From: Mucidula mucida
Lineage: Eukaryota; Basidiomycota; Agaricomycetes; Agaricales; Physalacriaceae
Assembly: GCA_015501055.1 (NCBI GenBank)
Contig: JADNYV010000625.1
Location: forward strand, 1-19,660
DNA length: 19,660 nt
Reading direction: 5' to 3'
Shown here: positions 8,601 through 18,438 of the stretch, piece by piece
Layout of the letters: every line of letters starts with the position of its first letter
Numbering within the stretch: position 1 is the first letter of the stretch
Program-made: the position numbers and the translations under genes
Notes under the pieces: generated by a model
Database searches by the model: none
Told to the model about the DNA's origin: nothing
The model's input: only the letters and a program-made list of their open reading frames with translations

Positions 8601-9066
8601 CACTTTGCAGGGTGTAAATAAAGGCATTTGCTAAATTGAGGGCTAAACTCATAGCTAAAATACAGATATGTCATAGACAAAACTTGAAATTTAGCACCTG
8701 ATTTGGACTGTGAGAAACTCAGAGAGAAAGCAGGTCTTTGTCACCAGATAAAGGCAAAATTTGGCAGCTGGAAAAATAAATGCCCTCTGAGCGCCTACTC
8801 ATTTTACCCTGAAAGGAACCTAAAATGGCCTAAAATGGCCTAAAATGGCCTAAAATGAGGCAAAATGAGCGGGCACTCAGAGGGCATTTATCTTTTCAGC
8901 TGCCAAATTTTGCCTTTATCTGGTGACAAGGACTTTCTTTCTCTCTGAGTTTCTCACAGTCCAAATCAGGTGCTAAATTTCAAGTTTTGTCTATGACATA
9001 TCTGTATTTTAGCTATGATTTTAGCCCTCAATTTAGCAAATGCCTTTATTTACACCCTGCAAAGTG
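8601..9066. mobile_element. MITE, 466 bp, near-perfect hairpin with CACT ends and 3-bp duplication
   Basis: The arms start CACTTTGCAGGGTGTAAATA on both strands. They are inverted repeats of roughly 200 bp each (about 8601-8807 and 8863-9066) with only a few mismatches. The flanks are AGA at 8598-8600 and 9067-9069. There is no open frame for a transposase, so it is non-autonomous. CACT ends with a 3-bp duplication suggest the CACTA (CMC/EnSpm) or the PIF/Harbinger groups; the terminal CACT favours the first. The centre holds a short tandem repeat (8819-8858). Confidence 0.88.
8819..8858 (+). repeat. Tandem repeat, four 10-bp units, in the MITE centre
   Basis: CCTAAAATGG occurs three times in direct succession, followed by CCTAAAATGA. 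It forms most of the unpaired centre of the hairpin. Confidence 0.9.
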
Positions 9067-9374
9067 AGACGTTGGCCGCATTCACAATCCATTCCCAGAA
9101 GGCATTCGCCACATTCGGCATCCATTCCCAACAGTCTTTGATTATTTCCCAGACTGGGCCCGCCGGCTTCAATGAAAGATGCATGATGTCTGGGGTTTGG
9201 AATGTCGTGGCGCCTTGGAGGTGGGCAATGTACATTGTGGTTCGGTGCAAGAGTAGCGAGTGTCCATGCGGATGAGGCGTGGACAGGTTAAGTAGCACCT
9301 GCGGAGCCGAGTTACAGAAATGATGTCGGCAGAGATGCTGGGTCCTGAGCGGAGTCTTGGAAGTTCATCGACAT

Positions 9375-10057
9375 ATTGTCTATAGGGATGTGCGCCGTAC
9401 CGTTACGGGTACGGCCGTAAGTTGCCCACCCGTATTCGGTTTACGGCCGTAAGATATGGTCCGTAACAGCCGGAACACGGCCATAGTGTGGTGTTCAGTT
9501 ATAAATATTGAGAGTTATTGACCTGTCAGTATGTAGTTAGTTTTTCTCGATGTGTGGATAAGTTGACAAGTCACCTTTGGGCCCGAAAGGAGCCTACTTC
9601 AGCCATTACCACTGAAAGACAGTCATTCAGGCAGCTTCAATGCTCAAACACTGCACCAGAAAAGTTGATTCATGTCCTTTGATGTTTTCCGGACAGTAAA
9701 TGGGTGGTCCGGGAGGCCAAATGCGCCGAGAACGGCGATGTTCATCAATAAGATGGTCCACGTGGTAGGTGTCCCGATTGGGACAAGCCATTGCTGGCAA
9801 GGTCTTCAAGCGACATCCACGACACATTTCAGCCAGCATCAGATTGTGTTTGTCCTTGGTACTCTACATGAGGGGTCTGCTACTGGATGAATAGCAATTT
9901 GAAGACGATCTGACCCCACCAGGTGAGTGACCGTATCACGGCCGTATGACCGATCTGTTGACCGTACTCCAAGATTGCTCACGGTACGGGTACCGTAACC
10001 CGTATGCCGTACCGTATGCACCGTACATACGGTACGGCGCACATCCCTAATTGTCTA
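9375..10057. mobile_element. Non-autonomous hAT-like element (9383-10049) with 8-bp duplication ATTGTCTA
   Basis: The ends are 21-bp perfect inverted repeats (TAGGGATGTGCGCCGTACCG and one more base). The flanks are ATTGTCTA at 9375-9382 and 10050-10057. An 8-bp duplication with TAGGG-type ends is the hAT hallmark. The subterminal parts are rich in CCGTA/TACGG words, including the palindrome TACGGCCGTA at 9410-9419 and 9442-9451 and a variant (CACGGCCGTA) at 9937-9946. These are probable transposase binding sites. The 667-bp body has no transposase motif. The 239 bp between the minisatellite and this element show nothing I can name. Confidence 0.93.
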
Positions 10058-12920
10058 CGGACAGGACCACATGCCTCCAATCGTTGTTCTTCGCCTTGCG
10101 TGTAGGAAAATATCGAGTACATAGAGTACCGACTTCCGAAATACCGAGTGTGTGATGAGTTTAGAGGGAGATCATATTTGCGTCGACGGATGGTTACTTT
10201 GCTAACCATCATTGCGCGACTGATAATAATCTGCATGGTGAATCGTGCTGACAACCTGACGTTCCTTGAGAATTGCTCGAGTCAACCTGTCTCCTCTACT
10301 AGGTTGGCACCGGCAATTTCCTGGACTGGTTATCTCTTGGACCCCGTCGCTATGAAGTCGGTCAATGGTCATGGCCGGAAGGTAACTCAGTTGTCTTAAT
10401 GTTCTGTAGACTGTGCACTGCATTCCCGGCGAGGGCGTGCTTCCCGAATGTGCCGATATCATCGTCGATAAGACGTTCAATGTGCAAGTAAGGCTACCAG
10501 TGATCTTCTCTGGGTACGAAACGCTGGATAGTCTATCGGCGCCGCCTGCTCAACTTCCCATGATAAGTACATGTTTCTGGAATCGAGATTCTCTTCAGAG
10601 ATAGTACAATCTATTCTTAACGCACCCTTGTCTGTCATTTAGGCGCTATCCCGCAGACACTCTACCTACATGCACTCCACCGGTCTATATTCGTGCCACT
10701 TAGCTCTCCTACGGTTAGAATGCCCGACATTAGTTCAATTCACCGGCATCGCACCCGCTTGCCGATGAAGAGCCATTGATTCCGCCGACAGCCAATCATC
10801 CATGGCGTATGATTGTAGGCGACGTCGAGTCGGTGATAGTTGATGGCCTACGGTCTGTGATGTGCTCTATTCTTGGCGCGTCGTATTTACAGGAACCTAT
10901 GGATCACGAACTCTATTGAATCTTCTTAGCCCTACCGCGCTCTTGCTTTGTCCGAATCCCTGGCCAATGGCGGACAACGCGAATGACTCGAGCCTCGCGC
11001 TGTTCGCAGGATCACCACGTTGTGGTGGCACTAATGGGAGTTTATTCTGTTCTTTCTGATGAATGAGAACAGAAAGGATACATACGCGACGTGAGGAAAG
11101 CTTGGTGTTGCCGTACTATCTGCTCCCATCTTTTGATGGTGTTCACACGCTCCGACATCTGATTTTCGTCTGCGTTGTCCCTTTCGTCTGTGCGCGTCGA
11201 CGGACTTACCTTTACGCATTTACTTTCTTCTGCTCCAAGTTGGGGAAATTGCATATACTCACGCGAATTTGGTGAGGTCGCACCATCAGAAAAGACATCC
11301 TTTGTCGGAAATTAAACCTACCAATCCGGAGGGAACGTCGATGAAAAGACAGATTGAAAGCTTTCGATAACCCGAACGCTGGGAACCGGTGCATCAGTGC
11401 CGTGATTTGAAAGTAAAGGACAGCACACGTACTTCCAATGATCAAAAGATTGCAATGCGAGGCGGTGGTACAAAGCTATGCGATCAAGCGTAGAGTAATG
11501 CCGCTTTGACGCGTATGTTGGCGTTCAAGGGTGAGCAACTTGCATGGGGAAATACCCCACATCCATCCTTTGTTCTCCAACCCGTGAACATAAGCAATTC
11601 CCCGCTGCTCCCCAGCTTGGAGCAAGAAGCTGCATGAAGGAATAGCCGCCAACACACAAGCAGGGAAAGCGAGCGCAAACGGGAGGGAAGAGAAACGCAT
11701 TTGGAAAGAGAAAGAAAGATTGACACGGAACCATCACATCTCCGCGAAGCGCGAGTGACATACCAGTACTGATGACAGCACTGTTTTGTTTGTTCCTCTT
11801 GAAAGTCTGGACCGAATACCGAAACATGTGAATTTGTCTCTTCACCGTGAATCGTTACGAGAGGCAGAACGAGGTGGCAATGTACGTGAGTTTGCACGTA
11901 CAAAGAAAAGAGAATATAGGCGGAGATGAAGCAATTAACCAAGAATAACTAGACCATGCACGTTTGAGAAACGAGAGAAGGATACCACTCCGCAATCGAA
12001 TTCGCAAAGCGTCTGTGGAAACCAATCGCAATAGCAAATTCTGCCGAGGACTGGCAGGTAGTTGTTTCCAAAAATACAAATGAATGCCAAGCATCTCGAG
12101 CGCAGAATACCCAGAATAAGGAAACAGCGCAGAATAAGGCGCTTGACGCACAAAGAATCGAAGAGCACCGAATCATACACAAAGCTCCACGTTCTGCCCT
12201 GGTTCATTGTCCCATACGTGCGAGGATCAGGAAACACTGCACATCAACGCCGAATTGGGAAAGTCATCGATAGTATACCGTCGTCCCATACGTAAATAGG
12301 CGCCACTGTCAGGAAAGCTTTTGAGAAGATGGAGATATGCATACGAAGGCGCAGAATAATTACACGTCATAGCACTCCACCTTGGCTCGAAAGTGCTGCG
12401 CCCATATGAAAGAAGAAAGTCTAGACAAGCAAGATAAGGGAAGGATAGGAGGCAGAGGCGGCGACGGGAGCGGGAGGCGCGCGGAAGATGATCGTTTGCC
12501 TCAGGAACCAAGCGTTGGCAGAGGAGCGCCACGTGCAAAGTGGATGTAAGGCCCGAGCGACCGAACGATACCGAAAAGGCAGTGTGATCGGTTGCTGTAA
12601 ACAAGTTCAAACCAGGTTCAAACGTTCAAGTTTCGTCTTGCCAACACACACGAAAATCCTTCGATGTGCGGTTGGCTGCTGTTCTGGTATGGCCGGTCCT
12701 CCTACGAGTACGGATTGTCTGTCTATCATCATCATCATCTCCCGTTTGGCCTTCGAATTGTGCGATATGGAGCAAGATTGATCGTTCTTCCGAAAGGCTT
12801 TTTTTCTGATCGGTGTACGTGGAGTGGCAGAGTGGAAATTCTCCACTGAGCGATACCAATCGGGTGGCTATGTCTCTGGTAATTCGTTGCCTCTGCTGGA
12901 ATAGGCAGGACATTGCATAT
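10058..12920. other. Intergenic region, no supported gene
   Basis: About 2.9 kb without a reading frame that shows a recognisable domain or a convincing exon chain. The open frames are short (at most about 150 residues), overlap on both strands and are rich in Cys, Ser and Arg, as expected for chance frames. Minor structure: the word GCAGAATA appears at about 12105, 12131 and 12351; GTTCAA appears three times within 12605-12630; and there is a short CAT repeat near 12727-12738. A CACGTG box sits near 12531. The flanking TE cluster suggests that part of this is decayed transposon DNA, but I cannot show that. Confidence 0.5.
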
Positions 12921-12923
12921 CTC

Positions 12924-12981
12924 CCCCTTGACGTCACTTTCCCCTATTCGCCAACCTTTCATTCGTATAAAGAGGTTGGCG
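12924..12981 (+). promoter_or_regulatory. Putative promoter of the HAD phosphatase gene (CRE, two STRE-like boxes, TATA in an inverted repeat)
   Basis: Within 60 bp lie CCCCT (12924-12928), a perfect TGACGTCA palindrome (12929-12936), a second CCCCT (12941-12945) and TATAAAG (12966-12972). The TATA-like box is framed by an 8-bp inverted repeat, CGCCAACC (12949-12956) and GGTTGGCG (12974-12981). The start codon is about 100 bp downstream. In yeast these are binding sites of ATF/CREB-type (Sko1) and Msn2/4 factors; their use here is inferred. Confidence 0.5.
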
Positions 12982-13072
12982 TTGAAGAGGTATAGACCAC
13001 AAACCCACCAGCCTTTCTCATTGACGACAATTATCCAACTGTACTCACATTTGACGCGCTTTACTCGCAATC

Positions 13073-14210
13073 ATGTCGTCTTCCCAAACTTTCTACGCCG
13101 ATGCCGTTCTCTTTGACATGGTGTGTAGATTGCTCCCCCAGGCTGCCAAATCTAACTCCCCTAGTGTGTTTCTAGGACGGCACTTTAACCGACTCTATCC
13201 AAGCCGTCGAGGCTGCCTGGGGAAAGGTCGCCAAAGACATTGGTCAGGACCCTCACCATGTCATCGCCGCTACCCACGGCAAGCGCGCTGTCGATAACCT
13301 CGCCGAGTTCAAGCCCCACATTAAAGAACACGAAATGGACGACGAGGTGACCAAGTTCGAGGAATCCATCCTCTACTTTGCCGACGCGTACAACGTCCAT
13401 GGCCCGGGCTCGCGCCGTAACTCGACCACCACCTCCCCCTTCGAAAACACCCCGCTCTCCTCGGGCTCTGCCACCCCAGCTCTCACTCCCGGCTCCTCCG
13501 TAGCTTCATCCCGTGCCTCGTCCTTCGCTGCCGACCAAGTTCGGCGCCCATCCTTCGGGACACGTCTGGGCAGTATGCTGAGAATGTCGGTCATGCCCGA
13601 AGCTCAGGTTACGAGTCTACTTTTGAAGATGCAGTCGACGGCGTGAACAGCGAGCTGGTCCGCAACGAGTTTAACCCCAAGGCGCTCAAGCACGAGCTCG
13701 AAGCTTGGCAGCTCGAGGCCGCAGGCGTGGACCGCTCCGTGCGCATCCTCCCCGGCGTGAAGCGCATGATGGATTCCATCCCAGCTGGCCGCTACGCCGT
13801 GGCGACATCTGGTGCCAAAACCTATGGTTAGTCTCTCGCCGTTGTCATTGTCTTCACAGCCACTTAACATTATACACAGCTTACGGTTGCATGACGCGCG
13901 TTGGCATTACTCCCCGCCTGTCACCATCACCGCCGACGACAAGCGTCTCAAGGCCGGCAAGCCTGCTCCCGACCCATTCCTCCTCGCCGCCAAGTGCCTT
14001 GGCTACGACGCGAGCAAGTGTGTGGTATTTGAGGATTCGCCGTCTGGCATCCGCGCGGGTGTGGCTAGTGGTGCTACGGTGATCGCGCTGTGCACATCGC
14101 ACGAGCGCTCGAAGATTGAAAACTGCGGCGCGCACTTTCTCGTCGAGAATATGACCTCGGTCAAGTGCGAGGTTGAGGGCGATAAGCTTAAGTTTACCGT
14201 GTCTTGTTAG
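13073..14210 (+). CDS. HAD-superfamily phosphatase, GPP/DOG type (3 exons)
   Basis: Predicted to remove phosphate from a small sugar or polyol phosphate in the cytosol, like glycerol-3-phosphate (GPP) and 2-deoxyglucose-6-phosphate (DOG) phosphatases. Exons: 13073-13120, 13176-13826, 13880-14210. Introns of 55 and 53 nt have GT..AG ends and CTAAC/TTAAC branch sites. Motif I is FDMDGTLTDS, with catalytic D15 and D17 formed across intron 1. Motif II is VATSG, the motif III Lys is in LKAGKPAPDPF, and motif IV is VVFEDSPSG. The cap follows motif I (WGKVAKDIG, IAATHGKRA). Unlike yeast GPP, a Ser/Pro-rich insert spans about residues 90-160. Two frame breaks, at GG 13589-13590 and CCCC 13912-13915, each fit one missing base; with these added the gene is 344 codons including stop. 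Exact substrate is unknown. Confidence 0.88.
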
Positions 14211-14900
14211 ATTTTTTTTTCCTTTTTATGATCATGACCTTGTACTACTACCGTCCTCACTTGTCCTATGTTGTCCTTTAGCACTTTTCCCGCATCGTTT
14301 ATAGATTTATCATCACATCCTAGATACAGCGTCAACTACGCTGCTGAGCTTGAGCATTATTCTCCGACGCACGTTGCTTATCTTGCTGGACGAACCAGAT
14401 AGCAATAAAAGAATGCTGAATGCCCGCAGTTCATTTGAGACGTTTACAAATGGAACTAGGACTAGTCATTAACACGTCATGTCCAAGCGGAGTAGCTGTC
14501 ATGTATCTTCGCGTGGCGCTGGTATTCGGGAAGCAATCGGTCGCGGCGCGACGTGCACACTACAGTTATCATAGGGGCCGGCGTTTCAAGTCGCCTCAGC
14601 CTCTAAAATAGGAGCATCACTCGACGAGCCTTCTGCCAGTAAATATTCAATTCGTCTGTCTTGATGGGCATCTGTCGCTTGTCTGAGAAGAACATGTAGC
14701 CGTGAGTCCACAATGTATCAAGACAAGAGGTTCTTACATTTCCCGGAAAAAAAATTCGGGGAAAAGGATTGCGCCACATTCAGGAATTCTGTCAGATCGC
14801 AGACAGATAACGAGCAACGAGCACCCAAACGAACACCATTGTAATCAGATAGCAGAAATCGCAAAACGGAATACGAAAAACATCTACTCGTCTCCCAAAT
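14211..14900. other. Intergenic, 3' flank of HAD gene and of tRNA
   Basis: Begins with a T-rich stretch just after the stop codon. An AATAAA lies at 14404-14409 and may help polyadenylation. AAAAA at 14876-14880 reads TTTTT on the minus strand, 20 bp past the tRNA 3' end, and is a likely RNA polymerase III terminator. I see no gene. Confidence 0.5.
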
Positions 14901-14983
14901 GCATTAAGGGGGAATCGAACCCCCGGCGGGTCGACCAACATTGCACATGGCAACGACCCAGGTTACCACTACCCCATTAATGC
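14901..14983 (-). tRNA. tRNA-Gly(GCC) with a 13-nt intron
   Basis: The minus strand folds as a cloverleaf. The acceptor arm pairs GCATTAA with TTAATGC. The D arm pairs GGGT with ACCT, the anticodon arm GGTCG with CGACC, and the T arm GGGGG with CCCCC around TTCGATT. The B box GGTTCGATTCC (14911-14921) is perfect. The anticodon loop has 20 nt. Taking the canonical intron site after position 37 leaves TT-GCC-A plus T as the mature loop, with anticodon GCC at 14949-14951 and an intron at 14935-14947. CCA is not encoded, as usual in eukaryotes. Confidence 0.93.
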
Positions 14984-15056
14984 TTACTCTTCTTACACGG
15001 ACAGAGCTATAGTATGTGATATATTCATTGCCGAACGTCTAATCCAAGTTGTACCA

Positions 15057-17620
15057 CTACTGCAACTTCACACCCTCCGCCACCGCCTTCGCCCTCACCT
15101 CGTCTCTCAACATAGCCACCCGCGAATCCAACCTCGAGCTCAAATCCACAGACCCCGGACTCGCAGCCATCGCCGCATCCAACAACACACCCACCTCTTT
15201 CAAACGTCGTCCCCCACCCTTCCCCTTCACCCCCAGCCGCATCCTTCTCCTTCAATATACCCACCGCCTCCTCAAACATAGCTACACCCGGCACCCACCC
15301 GTCTTTCACCTCACCACCCTCCCGCTGTGCTTCCTTAAAGAAGGGGCGAGAGGCGCCGTACGCGCCTAAGGTGCGGAGTACGATGCCCAACAGCAGCGCC
15401 CGTATCGCGCGCTCTTCTGCCGTATCTAGAATCGGGCCACGGGAAGTCGCCGCTCGAACCCTGCCACCGCGACCTGCGGCTCTAAACTCGCCCACTCCTT
15501 CACATGTCCCTCCGCCACCTCTCGACTTATCCGAGAGTGCGTATTCCAAAATACAGCCATCTCCTCTGCAGGAGAGATCGCCATACATGAAATCACGTCC
15601 GCGTTCAATCGCGCGGATTTAGCAGCATAAAAGGATACTGCAAGATATCAGAAGTGAATGTCAGAGCAACATGAAAGCTCACGCTTTTTCGAATAAGCAC
15701 CTCCACAGGCAGCTCTTTGCCGCAACCTTGCGCCCATTTCGCTCTAACAGGCTCGGAAGTGCGTCCCAAAGCCCTCTAGCCTTCGTCCTATATTCTGTTC
15801 GCTGTTCCTCCTCGCAAGCATCGCGAGAATTTGCCAGCACACTCCAACATCCACAGGCGATGAAATAATATGTCGCGTGGCTCCAGCCATTCAACTCCGT
15901 CATCCGTACGAACCACCCCGCCGCCTCCTCATATCGCCGGTCACCCAGCAGTGTCCACGCCAGCTCAAAGGCGAGCAATGTGTCGGCTTGTCGCCATCGC
16001 GTTACAGGTTGAAGTGGCGCCTTCTCCGTCTCCGCACCTTCAGAGTCTGCCTTCGCCTCAACGCTTGACTTCTCTGCGGCCGTGTCTCCTCCCAGTGGTG
16101 GCGCCAGTACCTTGCCCACACCACCATCGACGCCACCCAATCCTCCGACTAAGACGCCTACCGCCTGGCTGGAATGCCCCTCCATCCTCAGTATCTTCGC
16201 CCTGTTGAGCACCCATAATGTTCCCGTCGGATACCGACCTTCCACCTTGTCTACGATTGCTCTAGTAAGCGTGTTAGCGAATATAACGAGTAATAGCAGA
16301 GAGCCGTCTAGATGGAAGACGTTACACACCTATACTGCCGGACGATATGAGCTTCATCGCATTGCCACCCACTGAGGAGTAATACGACCCCATAATAAGT
16401 CATGAGCACCAGTCCCGCAAATACCGAGTGCTGGGTGCGTGTGAGATGGGCATATAACCGCAACAAATCACTTACCACGTCGCTCTTCGCAGCGGACACT
16501 GCCAGTGCTCTAAGAGCCAACGCACGGTCATGTTTAAACCCGAAAAAACCTACCACAGATCTGTTCAAGCATTAGCAAATGAAAACTAGCAAACCAAAAA
16601 CACCTACTGAACCCTTTTAGGTAGCAGCGAGAACACTAAATTGAACAGTCCAAATCCAAACGCCGTTCCAGCGAGGATCATATCTTCTACCGCCTCTCCT
16701 CCTTCACCTTTAATCGGTATGGTGCTGGCAGGCCGCGACTTGTTGGGCACCGGGACAGCCAACGACGAACCTCCCGTCCACTTGCCAAACATGCCGGTGC
16801 TCTTCTTCTCCTTGCTCTTCGGCCCCGCAGATCCAGATGCAGTCTCGGTCCCAGTCGACGACGTGGTGGAGGAAGCGGACGTGGCGACCGAGGTAGCTAG
16901 CGACTCCCCCGAGCCCTTTCTAGACACCGACGGCGTACGATATCCGTCCAAACCATCTGGGAACACCTCCTTGTATAATTTCGTAAATTTGGAGTGGGCA
17001 CTGGACGTCATTAGCTTTTGACACGAACGAATAAACATGAGCATACCTATTCAATGCATAGATACACTGTAGATATCCCATGTAGCTCTCGTTCAACGCG
17101 TTTACAAGACCAGCGAGGACGACCGCGTCGGCATTCAAAATCTCGTATTCCAAGCCTCCATCAGGACCTAAAATGGAATGTAAGCAATACGAAACATCTA
17201 CCAGCGGTAAACAGCTGACCTTTTGCGGAGCTGCCACCAAGCCAAGAACCGCCGCCGCCCGTCGCCGCTTTCTTCGCTGCCGCAGTCGAGGTCACAGCCT
17301 CGTTCAACACCCGCGCCGCATCCTCCATCCTTTCACGTTCCAATCCTAGAGCGGCTTCCAGGAACACTGCCACGCCCAATCCGAGCTGGTGAAATGGTGA
17401 ATCCGCCACCTCTACAGAAAGCAATGTTAGGAGTGGACATAACCAAGCGGGCGGTAGACGTACCAGCGTCTGCATCGGTTCCACTATTACCAGGAGCGAT
17501 TATAACGGGGCGCTCGAATGTGCGCCGTGCGCCTGGGATATCGTTGGCAAAAAGCTGGTCGAAGCCGCGCGTGGCGCTTATGAGAAGCTGTGCAGACGTT
17601 GGCTTCGTAGATGTGGACAT
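15057..17620 (-). CDS. IML2: Iml2/TTC39 family protein (8 exons)
   Basis: Homologue of yeast Iml2 (outer-membrane protein Iml2/TTC39 family), linked in yeast to lipid droplets and clearance of inclusion bodies. Exons on the minus strand: 17620-17464, 17411-17220, 17167-17047, 17000-16608, 16560-16476, 16430-16330, 16261-15683, 15637-15057. All seven introns (45-68 nt) have GT..AG ends and keep the family frame across exons 1-6. Signature blocks: [145 protein letters not shown] and [19 protein letters not shown] Ser/Thr-rich stretch lies in exon 4. Breaks in exons 7-8 (15723, 15685-15689, 15434-15436, the C-rich stretch near 15211) look like homopolymer errors. Length would be about 737 residues. 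Confidence 0.9.
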
Positions 17621-18438
17621 GATTTCGGTGGTCGGCTTGTCGTCCTAGTGCTGTATCTTGCGAGTATGTACGGTACTCGTCGTCCGTCGCGTATTATCCA
17701 AGTGCAGTTCCGTAGTGGCCAAATAGGACGGTCGTTTCGTGGTAGGAGAGAGAAAGGCAAAGCTGTTAGATACGGGTGAACAGGGGAAATGAAAGAGCCG
17801 TGACGTATGTCAGATCGCGCGCGTAAGCATGATTACTTGGAGCGCCGAAAATATCGCCGTATAAAACTTAAAGCAGTGTTCAGCGCTTCACATGGAAGCC
17901 TTACAGTGGAAAACTCGGAGATGTTGTGTGCATTGATGGAGTAGTGGTGGAAGATGTGGCCATTCAGTATTCAATCGACTCGGTAACGTTCGATTCCGTC
18001 CTAATGCAGACGTGGGTGTATTTTGTTTCCATTTTTTCAGCATGTGTAATAGATGCATGGGTCATGTGTATCGCTTGGTGATGAGATTTTGCCCATATCG
18101 TGTCGATGGCATCCTCGCGGAACAGATGTCAATCAAGTAAGGCTACTGCATGAAAGAAGACCGTGTCAAATGCGGAGAAGATCATCGTAATGTGTTCTTA
18201 ACGCCTTTAAATGCTATCTCGGTCTTGGAATTGACTCAGCGGTGGGGGAATTCAAGCAGTGTGGCCCAGAAGCCATGCCAATGAAACTTGAGAAGTAACG
18301 ACGGTCGCTTTCTAGGGAGAACCTATATTTGGTACATGACCAAGGACGAGGAACGTTATGCCACTCAGCATCAACCTTACCTATCTGAATCTTCACCCCC
18401 ACATCAAACGCACGTCACCGAAACAGCAGCATCTACAT
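17621..18438. other. Intergenic: upstream region of the IML2-family gene, 3' flank of the F-box gene
   Basis: About 820 bp between two minus-strand genes arranged head to tail. No exon chain or known motif is convincing in either strand. It should hold the promoter of the IML2-family gene at its left end, but I see no clear TATA box within the first 100 bp. Confidence 0.5.

Larger units (their letters stand above)
8535..9135 (+). repeat. Minisatellite, about four 33-bp units, split by a MITE
   Basis: The core ATCCATTCCC recurs starting at 8552, 8585, 9087 and 9120. The first and last pairs are 33 bp apart. The middle pair is 502 bp apart, which is 33 + 466 (MITE) + 3 (target duplication). 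The best unit is GTTGGCCGCATTCACA followed by ATCCATTCCCAACAGAT. The first and fourth units are diverged in their left half. Confidence 0.85.

Noticed and set aside
8601..9066. CRISPR-like or regulatory array because of the repeated CCTAAAATGG units
   Set aside because: The repeats are contiguous 10-mers without spacers in the centre of a MITE, in a eukaryotic genome.
11484..11942. Minus-strand open frame of 152 residues
   Set aside because: Rich in Cys, Ser and Leu with no domain, no good exon partners, and overlapped by other chance frames of similar length.
13539..13606. A third intron in the HAD gene to explain the change of frame (GTTCGG...CTCAG)
   Set aside because: It would keep the frame, but the donor is poor. 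One missing G at 13589-13590 also keeps the frame, retains a continuous Ser-rich stretch and matches the pattern of errors elsewhere. RNA-seq could still revive it.
14570..14610. Possible tRNA fragment (GGCGTTTCAAGTCGCCTC)
   Set aside because: No cloverleaf, no B box and no pairing partners.
15025..15588. A separate 187-residue minus-strand gene
   Set aside because: Its middle is the last exon of the IML2-family gene ([19 protein letters not shown]); its Gly-rich ends are out-of-frame readings on either side of frame breaks.
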